NCBI GenBank assembly: GCA_021151805.1
Contig: JAGKWN010000019.1
Coordinates: forward strand, 1 to 64,000
DNA from: Cytophagaceae bacterium
GTDB lineage: Bacteria > Bacteroidota > Bacteroidia > Cytophagales > Cytophagaceae
Direction of reading: 5' to 3'
Length of the DNA: 64,000 nucleotides
Under the pieces are notes generated by a model. The model was not told the DNA's origin. It made no database searches and worked only from the letters and a program-made list of their open reading frames with translations. Position numbers and translations under genes: made by a program. Positions 41,624-50,191 of this stretch are shown here, one piece after another (within the stretch, counting starts at the first letter, position 1; every line of letters starts with the position of its first letter).

Positions 41624-44600
41624 CTACTGTTTAATCAGTTTTCTCAACTCCACATTTCCGTCCTGCTCAATACGAAGTAAATAAATACCCGGCGGCAGAT
41701 TATTGCCAATTACGGCTGCATCTGTAAATACATTACTTGAAAGTGCTACACCAGCAGCGGTGTAGATGGCAACAGTAAATTCAGAGCCTTGTAATTCAAT
41801 TTTGCAGTTGTCTGCAGTTGGATTGGGATACATATGCAGATTTTCTGCTAATATTGATTTTGTTGAAGTTACGGTACATTGCGAAATATTTGTTTTCGGG
41901 ATAATACCTGAAGTACCGCCAGCACAAATATTACAAACATCCAATGCGGCTCCGCCATGCGGTACACCCATACAGTCCAGACATTCTGTTTCAGTTTTAT
42001 CACAGCCGCAGTTTCCAGGAGCTGTTTTGTTTGCATTATCCGGGCACTCATCGCCCGCTACCCCAGAGTAACCAAATGGTTGTTTACATGACTGTATAGT
42101 TGAAGCAGGATCACCAAACCCATCGCCATCTTTATCTAAATACCACGTTACATCTTTTGCCATTGTAACATCTAATGCATCAGATGTCGCTTTACAGTTC
42201 AAACCGCTTACTACTTCAACGGTATAAGAACCATCTGCAGTTGCTGTATACGAATTATTTGTTGCACCACTGATTGCATTGCCATTCAGCATCCATTGAT
42301 AAGAGGTTCCTGCATTCACACCCATTGTAACACTCCAGCCCGGACAGATCGTAGTTGGTTCTGCCGTAATAATCATAGGTGTTACAGATGCGGATGCAAC
42401 AACCGTTGTTGCATTGGAGGTCATTTTACAATTTGTCCCATAGGTAACCTCAACTGTATATGAACCTGCAAGACTTGCTGTATATGTTGAATTCGTTGCT
42501 CCGCTGATTACATTATTATTCAGCATCCATTTATATGCTGTACCTGTAGTAGCAGTTAATACAATAGTAGCGCCATTGCATAAAGATATCTGACCGGTAG
42601 GTGTGATCGTTGTTGCTATTGCCGAAGCTATCGGTATCGGAAGAACCGATGATATAGCTTTACAACCAGCGGCATTTTTTATTTCAACCGTATAGGATCC
42701 GCCTGGTGTGCCTGTATAGGTAGAATTGGTAGCACCGCTGATCACATTACCACCGTCCATCCATTGATACGCTGTGCCAGCACTTGCTGTTAACAAATAG
42801 CTGTTACCTGAGCAGGATGTTGCTACTATATTTCCCATTGTAATTGTTGCAGTTGGTAAATCATTTACTGTAACAGCCATTGCAGTAGAAGTTGCTTTAC
42901 AATTTGAAGCATTCGTTACTTCAACGGTATAGGAACCTGTTGCATTCACTGTATACGTTGCATTCGTGGCACCACTGACCGCGCTGCCGCCAAGCATCCA
43001 TTTATATGCTGTGCCAGTACTGGCTGTAAGCACTACATTGCCGCCCTGACAAAAGATTGTAGGGCCACCGGCTGTGATTGTAGCTGTTGGCGGTGTATTC
43101 ACCGTAACCGTTGTACCGGTAGATGTTGCTTTACAACCGCCGGCATTGGTCACTTCTACGGTATATGTACCGGCAGTATTTGCCGTATACGTTGCTGTAC
43201 CGGCAGTATTTGCCGTATACGTTGCATTCGTTGCTCCACTGACCGCGCTGCCACCAAGCATCCATTTATATGCTGTGCCTGTGCTAGCAGTCAGCACTAC
43301 GCTGCCGCCCTGACAGAAGGTTGTAGGGCCACCGGCTGTGATTGTTGCTGTTCCACTACCGACCGTAACTGCAATAACCGGAGAAGTTGTGGTACAGGAA
43401 CCTGTTGCTGTAACAGCGACCGTATATGAGCCGGTTGTTGTTGCGGTATAGGTTGCACTTGTCGCACCCGTAATCAATGATGCCCCATTATACCATTTGT
43501 ATGTATAACTTTTCGCTGTATTGGCTTTCAGTACTACACTTCCTCCGGTACAGAACGTGGTTGCTCCAGCCGCTGTTAATTGAGCTTTGTTCGTTGGTGC
43601 TGCAACTTCATCTAAGGTTGTAACCTTTGCATGATTGTATACAAGCGATAGTTGAGCCGCAGAGTTCTGTTGTGTTACCAGGTCACTCCACGACATGAAG
43701 TAAGCCCATTTCGCATCACTGGTAAAGCAGGCATCCGGATCCGGAATTGGACCATTCTCAGTCATCGCCAACATTTTTTGTCCGTTCACGATTGTATACA
43801 GCTGATCAAATATTAATTTCTGTGTACCGTAATTATATGCACCGGGATAAGAGTCATAACCTAAAATATCTACCTTCGAATTTCCCGGATACCAGCTGGC
43901 TTCCGGCGTTGACCACTCCCAGATCAGGTTGTGTATGTTGTGGTAATTCACCAGCCTGTTGTACATAATGTCGTATAAGGAAAGTGCAGCTGCCGATCCT
44001 TTTGCACCCCACCAGAACCACGCGCCGCCGGCTTCGTGCAAAGGACGCCACAACACCGGCACGCCTGCTGCCTGGAGTTTTTTCAATTGCGTTGCAATGG
44101 AATCAATGTCTCGTAAAATCGCCGTATTTTCAGTAGTACCTGAAGTTACTGCCTTTGTAACATCAAATGTTGTTAAGTTTGAATAAAAAGTATTTGTGCC
44201 TGCCTGTCCGCCAGATGGCGAACACCAGTGCCAATGAAAAGCAACTATACCTTTCTGGCAGGTACTGTTATACCAGTTAATCGCTGTTTCTGTAGTACCT
44301 GCATCTTGCCAGCCAAATGTATGACTTGCTGTAGCATTATTCCACGCATATGGATAACCTACTGTATAAGGGCTGAAATCAAATGATTGTATAACCGGCT
44401 TCTTTGCTGCATTGGGAGAAACTGTATTATAGAAATCAGATGTTTGCCCTGAAATAATTGTTTGTCCGTAAGACGATTTTAAATAATTGTACAACGCCAC
44501 TGTCTCTGCATTTGCAAGTCCATCAATGGGTGCTGTAGCTACAGTTGTATAATCATGCGGTGCTACCGTGTATAAAGTGATCTTATCAAAATCAGTATAA

Positions 44601-45025
44601 CCCCAGTTTTTATAAATACCGATTGTATTGACACCTGCTTTCAAGGTCAGACTTCCGGCGGTCAGATCTGAGTAACCTGTTGTAGCAGGAAAATTCAATG
44701 AAGAAACAAATGTGCCATTAACATAAATATCTTGGTCTTTCGTACCATAAGGGCCATTATACCGGATCACCAGTTTGTAATTTCCTGCCGAGGGCACTGT
44801 CACAGAAATGGTAAGATTGTCTCCTGTGGCAGTCATGTTCGTGACATATCCGCTGCCGGAGTAACCGGTGTTTGCAGTTCCGATTGTGAGGCCACCAGCG
44901 CGTGTACCGGTTTCAGCCTCTACGGTGGTTACTAATGTTTGCGCAAAAGCATTAATAGTTAGTAGAAAAATACAAATGCAGAAAAAAGCTTTTTTACTTA
45001 ACGAGTGAGGCAGAAAGATTATCAT
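41624..45025 (-). CDS. Modular GH26 beta-mannanase, CBM + six Ig-like repeats + T9SS tail
   Basis: A 1133-residue secreted enzyme. Signal peptide about 1-29; CBM35/6-like sugar-binding module about 31-153 (VEAETGTRAGGLTIGTA); GH26 catalytic domain about 165-475 with acid/base Glu331 in LWRPLHEAGGAWFWW and nucleophile Glu423 in MLAMTENGPIPD. Then six Ig-like/PKD-type repeats of about 80 residues (482-975, each with AYKWM...ISGATN and GSYTVEV), a Cys-rich segment with a calcium-loop DKDGDGFGDP, and a T9SS type A sorting domain (MYPNPTADN ... PPGIYLLRIEQDG). It should cut beta-1,4-mannan while attached to the cell surface or released. Repeats 2 and 3 are nearly identical in DNA. The gene is monocistronic. 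Confidence 0.93.
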   Translation of the reverse strand: MIIFLPHSLSKKAFFCICIFLLTINAFAQTLVTTVEAETGTRAGGLTIGTANTGYSGSGYVTNMTATGDNLTISVTVPSAGNYKLVIRYNGPYGTKDQDIYVNGTFVSSLNFPATTGYSDLTAGSLTLKAGVNTIGIYKNWGYTDFDKITLYTVAPHDYTTVATAPIDGLANAETVALYNYLKSSYGQTIISGQTSDFYNTVSPNAAKKPVIQSFDFSPYTVGYPYAWNNATASHTFGWQDAGTTETAINWYNSTCQKGIVAFHWHWCSPSGGQAGTNTFYSNLTTFDVTKAVTSGTTENTAILRDIDSIATQLKKLQAAGVPVLWRPLHEAGGAWFWWGAKGSAAALSLYDIMYNRLVNYHNIHNLIWEWSTPEASWYPGNSKVDILGYDSYPGAYNYGTQKLIFDQLYTIVNGQKMLAMTENGPIPDPDACFTSDAKWAYFMSWSDLVTQQNSAAQLSLVYNHAKVTTLDEVAAPTNKAQLTAAGATTFCTGGSVVLKANTAKSYTYKWYNGASLITGATSATYTATTTGSYTVAVTATGSCTTTSPVIAVTVGSGTATITAGGPTTFCQGGSVVLTASTGTAYKWMLGGSAVSGATNATYTANTAGTATYTANTAGTYTVEVTNAGGCKATSTGTTVTVNTPPTATITAGGPTIFCQGGNVVLTASTGTAYKWMLGGSAVSGATNATYTVNATGSYTVEVTNASNCKATSTAMAVTVNDLPTATITMGNIVATSCSGNSYLLTASAGTAYQWMDGGNVISGATNSTYTGTPGGSYTVEIKNAAGCKAISSVLPIPIASAIATTITPTGQISLCNGATIVLTATTGTAYKWMLNNNVISGATNSTYTASLAGSYTVEVTYGTNCKMTSNATTVVASASVTPMIITAEPTTICPGWSVTMGVNAGTSYQWMLNGNAISGATNNSYTATADGSYTVEVVSGLNCKATSDALDVTMAKDVTWYLDKDGDGFGDPASTIQSCKQPFGYSGVAGDECPDNANKTAPGNCGCDKTETECLDCMGVPHGGAALDVCNICAGGTSGIIPKTNISQCTVTSTKSILAENLHMYPNPTADNCKIELQGSEFTVAIYTAAGVALSSNVFTDAAVIGNNLPPGIYLLRIEQDGNVELRKLIKQ
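43166..43225. repeat. Perfect 30-bp tandem duplication inside the GH26 gene
   Basis: Bases 43166-43195 are repeated exactly at 43196-43225. The duplication adds ten residues (two copies of ATYTANTAGT) to the second Ig-like repeat and keeps the frame. Larger flanking blocks (about 42972-43088 and 43236-43352, 264 bp apart) differ at only a few positions, showing recent repeat exchange. Confidence 0.95.
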
Positions 45026-45270
45026 AAATATTTGATTTTATAATAGTACTAATATAATAACAAATTGAATATTATTTATAAAACACAAGTTCAATTTATT
45101 GAAAATCTGATATTTATAATGTAATACGATCTAAAATGCCTCAATTTGATTTTAAACATAGTTTTATCTGTTAAAGGAGGTATGTTAAAAGAAATATGAT
45201 ATGTCCTGAATGAAGAATTTTGGCACGATTATTAACATAATTCTCAATATATCGTATATTTGAAATAGGT

Positions 45271-45600
45271 ATGAAGAAGTTATTATTGTTGGTTCTTTTT
45301 GTAGCAGGTATCGGTTTTGCATCCAATGCACAATCGGATACGGATACTTTATTCTATCTGTCACCAAATCCTGTTGAAACTGATGCGGTGAGTTGTCATG
45401 TCAACTACCCTCAAAAAGACATAAGAGGAATTCGCATTTATGATATTATCGGTAAAGAAGTGGCTTATATTGACCTTACCGGAAAAACAGGCTTATTGGT
45501 TTTTCCGATTGATGTGAGTGCACTACGCCCCGGAATTTATTTCTGCAACTTATACAGCAGCAAAGGCATTATTGAATCAAGAAAAATAATTAAGAAATAA
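45271..45600 (+). CDS. Mini T9SS cargo: signal peptide plus sorting domain only
   Basis: A 109-residue protein: signal peptide 1-20 (KKLLLLVLFVAGIGFASNAQ), a six-residue linker, then a complete T9SS type A C-terminal domain (LFYLSPNPVETDAVSCHVNY, IRIYDIIGKEVAYID, RPGIYFCNLYSSKGIIES, RKIIKK). Normally this domain ends a larger enzyme; here no catalytic or binding module is present. A TATATTTG box (45255-45262) precedes the ATG and a 20-bp terminator follows, so it looks like a complete gene and not the end of a broken one. The 245 bases upstream contain nothing else I recognise. Confidence 0.85.
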   Translation: MKKLLLLVLFVAGIGFASNAQSDTDTLFYLSPNPVETDAVSCHVNYPQKDIRGIRIYDIIGKEVAYIDLTGKTGLLVFPIDVSALRPGIYFCNLYSSKGIIESRKIIKK

Positions 45601-45621
45601 ATTTCTTTCTGAAATTCATCA

Positions 45622-45665
45622 AAATAAAAATCCCTTTCGATATCAATCGAAAGGGATTTTTATTT
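45622..45665. terminator. Bidirectional terminator
   Basis: A perfect 20-bp stem (45622-45641 with 45646-45665) with loop ATCA; A and T runs in the stem serve both directions. It separates the mini T9SS gene from the convergent DUF5777 gene. Confidence 0.9.
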
Positions 45666-45681
45666 ATAGCTGTTCGGTAAA

Positions 45682-46596
45682 TTAATTATACTGTTGCTTG
45701 ATTTTCTTTTTATTCAGGGCAAAATCCCGTGAAATAGTAAAGCCTATTTTAAACTCACCTTTTCCCCAGGAAGAGCGAGTATTAGCGATATATGTATTTT
45801 CAATAATGCCGGCATTGTTGGTGAAAAACATCTGAAATACGTGTCCGCCGGTTTCTATTTCTACGCCTACTCCTATCGGTGCATAGAATGAATTGGAAGG
45901 TGTTAAATAACTTGAGAATGTATAGTAATAATCCGCCAGCACAGAAAACCGTTTTGTTATTTTAAATCTGCCACCCACACCCACCGAAAACACATCATTG
46001 TTATCATTCGGATTTGCGACGTAATTGCGGTGTAGTAATAATGGCATTAACTGCATTGATAAACGCTCATTGAACTTGCGCGCAATCAAAGCTTCATATA
46101 CATACGAGAATCTGTTGGCAAACTCATCATATGCTGCATTGTTGATCTGTGGAGTTACTGCCATATCAGCAAAGAGCGTTACAGACACTGGCATGGAATT
46201 ATCGGTTGTTTGTTGCAGCAATCTGTATTTCAAAAAAAAATCAAGGTTCTCCATTACTTTACTTCTTCCGAATCCGGCTGTTAAACGGTCTGTAACACCG
46301 TACTCAAAGCCGAAGCGAATATCAGAAGCATTATCAAAACCATATAAGGTATGTATACCTCCTGAGTTTCCACCAACATCGCCGAAATGATGGGAGATCC
46401 TGAAATCGAGCACACCTTTACGAACGGTTTCTATAGAATGCGCATTGACAATGCGAGTAGCTTTGAAAGTGGCTATTACTTTAGCAGGCTTAGCATCTGC
46501 CAGCAGAAAACTATCCAGATCGGTTTGAGCAATTGAAATTCCCGGAATAACAAAAAATAAAATGCCTGTAAGAATATTGTATTTATTTTTTAACAT
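45682..46596 (-). CDS. DUF5777-family outer-membrane beta-barrel-like protein
   Basis: A 304-residue protein with a signal peptide (LTGILFFVIPGISIAQ) and alternating beta strands: FKATRIVNAHSIETV, VLDFRISHHFGDVGG, DIRFGFEYGVTDRLTAGFGR, then many barrel-like strands ending KIGFTISRDFALNKK. The FRISHHFGD segment marks DUF5777, a Bacteroidetes outer-membrane family of unknown function. Its start overlaps the end of the YceI gene by 14 bases, so translation is coupled. With the haem lipoprotein and YceI protein it forms one operon below an ECF sigma pair. Confidence 0.85.
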   Translation of the reverse strand: MLKNKYNILTGILFFVIPGISIAQTDLDSFLLADAKPAKVIATFKATRIVNAHSIETVRKGVLDFRISHHFGDVGGNSGGIHTLYGFDNASDIRFGFEYGVTDRLTAGFGRSKVMENLDFFLKYRLLQQTTDNSMPVSVTLFADMAVTPQINNAAYDEFANRFSYVYEALIARKFNERLSMQLMPLLLHRNYVANPNDNNDVFSVGVGGRFKITKRFSVLADYYYTFSSYLTPSNSFYAPIGVGVEIETGGHVFQMFFTNNAGIIENTYIANTRSSWGKGEFKIGFTISRDFALNKKKIKQQYN

Positions 46597-47140
46597 ACGG
46601 AGTACAATCTGCTTGAATACTTACTTTGATGTTTTGAGCGATATTGGAAATCTTGTCATTCGGTATATGAATTTTATGCTCAGCTACAGGAACAATAAAG
46701 CTACTGATCAGTCCAATCCCCCCCTGCTTGACAATCAACGTACCGGAAATAATTCTGTTCACAGTAACACCATGCATTGTTAATGTACCGGTTACAGTTA
46801 CCGGATAAGTACCCGGCACACTATAATTAATTTTTTCAATGATCTTGCCTGAGAATTGTGCTGTCGGGTATTTTGCACTCTCCATATAGTTTTCATTAAA
46901 GTGTTCCTGCATTAATCCGTTTTTAAATTCAAATGTAGTAATGGTAATCTTTGTCAGTATTTCATTTGTTTCCGTGTTCAATACTACTCCTCCGGATTTA
47001 GAAATTGCCTCAATGTTTTCCAGTCGCGCTGCGGAAAAAAAAGAAATACTGGCAGTTTGTGTTGTGTAAATCTGTGCACCTGCTTCTTTTATCGCAAGCA
47101 CCAGAACAAGTATGAATAAGAATGTGCGAATGATTTTCAT
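46583..47140 (-). CDS. YceI-family secreted protein
   Basis: A 185-residue protein with a signal peptide (IIRTFLFILVLVLAIKEAGA) and the YceI pattern of beta strands around ASISFFSAARLENIEAIS, EFKNGLMQEHFNENYMESAK, YPTAQFSGKIIEKIN and VTGTLTMHGVTVNRIIS. It lacks the usual second YceI helix Cys and is only distantly like the copy at 12292. Such proteins bind long hydrophobic molecules in the periplasm. It lies 12 bases after the haem lipoprotein gene and overlaps the DUF5777 gene, so all three are probably co-expressed. Confidence 0.85.
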   Translation of the reverse strand: MKIIRTFLFILVLVLAIKEAGAQIYTTQTASISFFSAARLENIEAISKSGGVVLNTETNEILTKITITTFEFKNGLMQEHFNENYMESAKYPTAQFSGKIIEKINYSVPGTYPVTVTGTLTMHGVTVNRIISGTLIVKQGGIGLISSFIVPVAEHKIHIPNDKISNIAQNIKVSIQADCTPYVKK

Positions 47141-47152
47141 ATGGTTTGTATG

Positions 47153-47551
47153 TTAATTTTCAGGAGCGCCTACCAGCACCCAATCCTGAATTACCTGGAT
47201 CAATGAATCCGATAAAGGATCGCGATTGTAAGGCATACCCGGGGTTTCGATGTGTTTAAGTCGGGCAATAAGAATCGTATAATTTGTATTGGCATTGCTG
47301 GGTGTAAGTGCTTCGTGCTGCAACTGCGCGAAGTCTGTAAACACAGGCGAACCCGGACGATCCGGATTGGTGGCTGTATCAGCATGACAGGTGTAGCAGT
47401 GTGTAATCAGAATAGGCTTTACATCAAGCTTATAGCTTACGTCTTTTTTAACAGGTACAGGTTCAGTCCCTTTATGATAAGAACAAGCTGTTACAAATAA
47501 GAGTAACGTTGACACAAGAAAAAATACATGCCGGATTGTTTTGTCTGTCAT
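47153..47551 (-). CDS. Haem c-binding lipoprotein
   Basis: From ATG 47551 the product has 132 residues: lipoprotein signal (RHVFFLVSTLLLFVTAC; acylated Cys23), linker, then one c-type haem motif CYTCH (Cys52, Cys55, His56) in YKLDVKPILITHCYTCHADT and a likely distal Met in GMPYNRDPLS. A GTG at 47593 is open 14 codons upstream. The fold resembles the small cytochrome domains next to DUF1549/planctomycete-type proteins. It should be an outer-leaflet electron carrier. It is followed after 12 bases by the YceI gene. Confidence 0.85.
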   Translation of the reverse strand: MTDKTIRHVFFLVSTLLLFVTACSYHKGTEPVPVKKDVSYKLDVKPILITHCYTCHADTATNPDRPGSPVFTDFAQLQHEALTPSNANTNYTILIARLKHIETPGMPYNRDPLSDSLIQVIQDWVLVGAPEN

Positions 47552-47619
47552 GGATGTGATTGAACCGTTTTTTTGAAACATATCATTGAGCACATAAATT
47601 ACAAAAAACCGTTAATTCT

Positions 47620-47700
47620 TTAACGAATAAACTGATCTTTATCTGCTCCTGCGATACCGAAAACTACGATTAAAATTAATGTGATTATAAATAAGACCAT
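47620..47700 (-). CDS. Possible small membrane peptide (26 residues)
   Basis: ATG 47698-47700 to TAA 47620-47622. The product is a single hydrophobic helix with a charged tail, MVLFIITLILIVVFG...DKDQFIR. The 370-base gap between the anti-sigma gene and the haem lipoprotein holds no other gene. Composition fits a single-span membrane peptide, but such frames also occur by chance in AT-rich DNA. The remaining bases (47701-47921) show only the hairpin at 47875. Confidence 0.3.
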   Translation of the reverse strand: MVLFIITLILIVVFGIAGADKDQFIR

Positions 47701-47874
47701 ATCGTGCGTTAATACACTTCTCCGGGGAAAAGTAAATGGACAATTTATAAGACATACGCTTTTACTGTGTGAATCGGATTTTGTACAAAGATTAATACAT
47801 TACTTTGAAAATGCCATGAAATAAAACTCACTGGCAAATGCATCTAAAGGGTATCTATTTATGTGAAACAACAG

Positions 47875-47906
47875 ATTGAATTTCATATAAACTTGTGAAA
47901 TTCAAT
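47875..47906 (-). repeat. 11-bp inverted repeat after the anti-sigma gene
   Basis: ATTGAATTTCA (47875-47885) and TGAAATTCAAT (47896-47906), loop of ten bases. It begins 16 bases beyond the anti-sigma stop on the minus strand. No T tract follows, so I would not call it an intrinsic terminator. Confidence 0.55.
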
Positions 47907-47921
47907 GAACAAAAAAATAAT

Positions 47922-48737
47922 TTATATGTTACCCAACACATGGATCATTTCAAGAGTAGGCTGCGGACTGCCCCCCATTTTTTCAAGTGTAACGGCAAAT
48001 GCCTGCGCCTGCTGAACCGGAAGTAGTTTTTGCATTTCACCTGATGGAACCATATCAAATACACCGGCATCAACCGGTGTTCCGTTATCCAGCGCCCATA
48101 GCTGATACTGCATACCTTCCGGAGGTTCAGGTAAACTTTTGATATCAATGAATACTTCTTTTGTTTGCTTGTTCCAGAATACAATTGCTGTAGAAGCCGG
48201 TGAAATTGACAATCCTTTTAGTGTAACACGTGCGGTTGAGGTATCGGTAACAAATGCGAAGTAATTTATTTTTTCCTGAATGACGTGTTTATTCGAATCC
48301 AATTTAAAATTTACATTCTGAGCAAAAATCTGATTTTCTTCGCGTAAAGAAATCAATGCATTTTCTGTGTTCTTCCATTTTGAATAGAAATAAACAGACA
48401 GCGTCGTTGAAAGAACCGCGACAGTAATGGATGCTGCCACCAGCCAGTTTATTGCTTTCACAGGCTGTTCAAGTGTTCTGGTTTTAACAGACGCAGAAGA
48501 TTGCATGGCAGTACGTTTTTCAATTTCTGCCAACAGATTTTTTTTAATTGCTGATGCTGGCTGTACCGCATGCTTTTGTGCATAGTCTTCAAGCGTTTGC
48601 TGAATGCTATCCAGTTCTTCTCTGATCTCCGGATATTCTTTTGCATTCAATTCTACTTCTGCGGCTTCGGTATGATCCAAAGCACCAAGAACGTACAATT
48701 CTAAAACTCCTGACGATATGTATGATTTACTGTCCAA
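47922..48737 (-). CDS. Anti-sigma factor, RskA-like
   Basis: A 271-residue protein: cytoplasmic N-terminal anti-sigma domain (SGVLELYVLGALDHTEAAEV, EYPEIREELDSIQQTLEDYA), one helix at residues about 97-117 (NWLVAASITVAVLSTTLSVY), a short coiled segment, and a C-terminal RskA domain (FVTDTSTARVTLKGLSISPA ... EGMQYQLWALDNGTPVDAG). It binds and silences the ECF sigma encoded four bases upstream, and signals by regulated proteolysis. The start is TTG 48737, because no ATG exists in frame between it and the sigma stop. Confidence 0.9.
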   Translation of the reverse strand: MDSKSYISSGVLELYVLGALDHTEAAEVELNAKEYPEIREELDSIQQTLEDYAQKHAVQPASAIKKNLLAEIEKRTAMQSSASVKTRTLEQPVKAINWLVAASITVAVLSTTLSVYFYSKWKNTENALISLREENQIFAQNVNFKLDSNKHVIQEKINYFAFVTDTSTARVTLKGLSISPASTAIVFWNKQTKEVFIDIKSLPEPPEGMQYQLWALDNGTPVDAGVFDMVPSGEMQKLLPVQQAQAFAVTLEKMGGSPQPTLEMIHVLGNI

Positions 48738-48741
48738 TGTA

Positions 48742-49239
48742 TCAGAATAGTTTTTTTAATGATTGCATAGCGGCGCGTACACGCGTCTTTACCGTACCTA
48801 AAGGCATTTCCAATTGTTCTGAGATTTCAGATTGAGAATACCCCTGAAAATACATCAGGTCGATTAATCGTTTTTGTTCCGCAGGCAATTGATCAACAAT
48901 ATCTTTAATCCCAATAAATTCCGGTTTGTTTGCTTCAGCATATTGAAGATCGGATATAGATACGTTCTGTGTTACATCATCGGTTTTCTGCTTCGCCTTA
49001 AATTCTTTGGAACGAAGTTTATCCAATGCAAGATTTCTTCCAATGTTCAACATCCAGGTAAATAGTCTGCCTTTGGATGAATCGTAGGTATCAATCTTAT
49101 CCCAGACTTTCAGAAAACAATCATTGAGTAGTTCCTGCGAAAAATCCTCTGTCTGCACAATCTTCAGGATTATACCATACACCGCTGCAGAATAATTGTC
49201 GTACAAGTATTCAAACGCTTTCACGTCTTTAGCACGCAA
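48742..49239 (-). CDS. ECF-type RNA polymerase sigma factor
   Basis: A sigma-70 family factor of at least 165 residues: region 2 in AFEYLYDNYSAAVYGIILKI and GRLFTWMLNIGRNLALDKLR, region 4 in QLPAEQKRLIDLMYFQGYSQ, SEISEQLEMPLGTVKTRVRA. It belongs to the SigK-like group that pairs with RskA anti-sigmas. The TTG at 49239 is the first usual start codon, but the frame continues upstream with family-like sequence (TIPEQELIERL), with no ATG or GTG. An ATT at 49287 could be a rare real start. The anti-sigma follows after four bases. Confidence 0.9.
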   Translation of the reverse strand: MRAKDVKAFEYLYDNYSAAVYGIILKIVQTEDFSQELLNDCFLKVWDKIDTYDSSKGRLFTWMLNIGRNLALDKLRSKEFKAKQKTDDVTQNVSISDLQYAEANKPEFIGIKDIVDQLPAEQKRLIDLMYFQGYSQSEISEQLEMPLGTVKTRVRAAMQSLKKLF

Positions 49240-49426
49240 ACGCTCTATGAGCTCCTGTTCCGGTATGGTAACGCTTTTCTTAATAATTATGAATTTAGCT
49301 GATCTCTTAGAGTAAGTTAAGTATAATTTAACGGAAGCCTAAAATTTTATAGAAATTAATTTATGGACAAGAATAAAGCTGCTTATTCAACATTAGAAGC
49401 TCAATAAAAATCACTTCAAAAATAAA

Positions 49427-49457
49427 GTGATAGCAGGCATGGATTACCTGCTATCAC
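49427..49457 (-). terminator. Rho-independent terminator of the pirin gene
   Basis: An 11-bp perfect stem GTGATAGCAGG/CCTGCTATCAC (49427-49437 with 49447-49457), nine-base loop, six bases beyond the stop on the minus strand, followed on that strand by TTTATTTTTG. Confidence 0.85.
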
Positions 49458-49462
49458 GTTTA

Positions 49463-50191
49463 TTATGCGTTCATTGGCACATCCATGATCAATACATAAG
49501 CATGATCTTTTATGTTTATGTTGATCACCTCTGAACCTTCTATACCAATAGCATCGCGTCTTGACAAGATTTCATCATCTACTTGAATCTCGCCTTCAAT
49601 GACGAAAACATATAGGCCATTCCCTGCGCGCTTTTTCGTATATGAAACATTTGTTCCTTTTTCAAACTTACCCAATGAAAACCATGCATCCTGATTGATT
49701 TGTAACGCACCAGCTGTATCTTCCATCGGTGATACAATATTCAACCATTTCCCTTGCATGCTTTCCGGCTCAAATGTTTTTTCACCGTAGCGCGGATCAA
49801 TATTGCGATGCTTCGGAAACACCCAGATCTGTAACAAATTCAAAGCTTCCGTTTCAGATGCATTGTATTCTGAATGCATTAAACCTTTGCCGGCCGACAT
49901 AACCTGTACATCCCCTGCTTTAATCACCGAAGTGTGGCCCATGCTGTCTTTATGTTTCAACGCACCTTCCAACGGAATGGTAATAATCTCCATGTTGTTG
50001 TGCGGGTGCATACCAAAGCCATAACCTGCCTCAATGATATCATCATTCAATACACGCAATGCCCCAAACTGCTCACGATCTTCCTCGTAATAGCCTGCAA
50101 AACTAAAGGTATGTCTGGCTTTTAACCAACCATGGTCAGCAGCTCCTCTGCTGTTGGCTTTATGTATAACTTTTTGTATTTCCTTTTTCAT
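49463..50191 (-). CDS. Pirin family protein
   Basis: A 242-residue bicupin. Metal ligands are visible as His62, His64, His106 and Glu108 in FGMHPHNNMEIITIPLEG and MSAGKGLMHSEYNASE, the classic pirin/quercetinase pattern; the N-terminal DHGWLKARHTFSFAGYY is also typical. Bacterial pirins (YhhW type) can degrade quercetin or modulate redox enzymes; the true role is unclear. The gene stands alone with its own terminator. The 46 bases around its start and upstream are a tandem duplication. Confidence 0.9.
   Translation of the reverse strand: MKKEIQKVIHKANSRGAADHGWLKARHTFSFAGYYEEDREQFGALRVLNDDIIEAGYGFGMHPHNNMEIITIPLEGALKHKDSMGHTSVIKAGDVQVMSAGKGLMHSEYNASETEALNLLQIWVFPKHRNIDPRYGEKTFEPESMQGKWLNIVSPMEDTAGALQINQDAWFSLGKFEKGTNVSYTKKRAGNGLYVFVIEGEIQVDDEILSRRDAIGIEGSEVININIKDHAYVLIMDVPMNA

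Noticed and set aside
42160..43600. Repeats considered as a CRISPR array
   Set aside because: Repeats are about 260 bp apart, in frame and encode Ig-like protein modules.
45173..45198. AAAGGAGGTATG, a perfect Shine-Dalgarno-like sequence
   Set aside because: The frame after the ATG ends after five codons, and this group rarely uses such sites.
45220..45240. TGGCAC-like sigma-54 promoter before the mini T9SS gene
   Set aside because: The -12 element reads TTAA in place of TTGC, so the match is incomplete.
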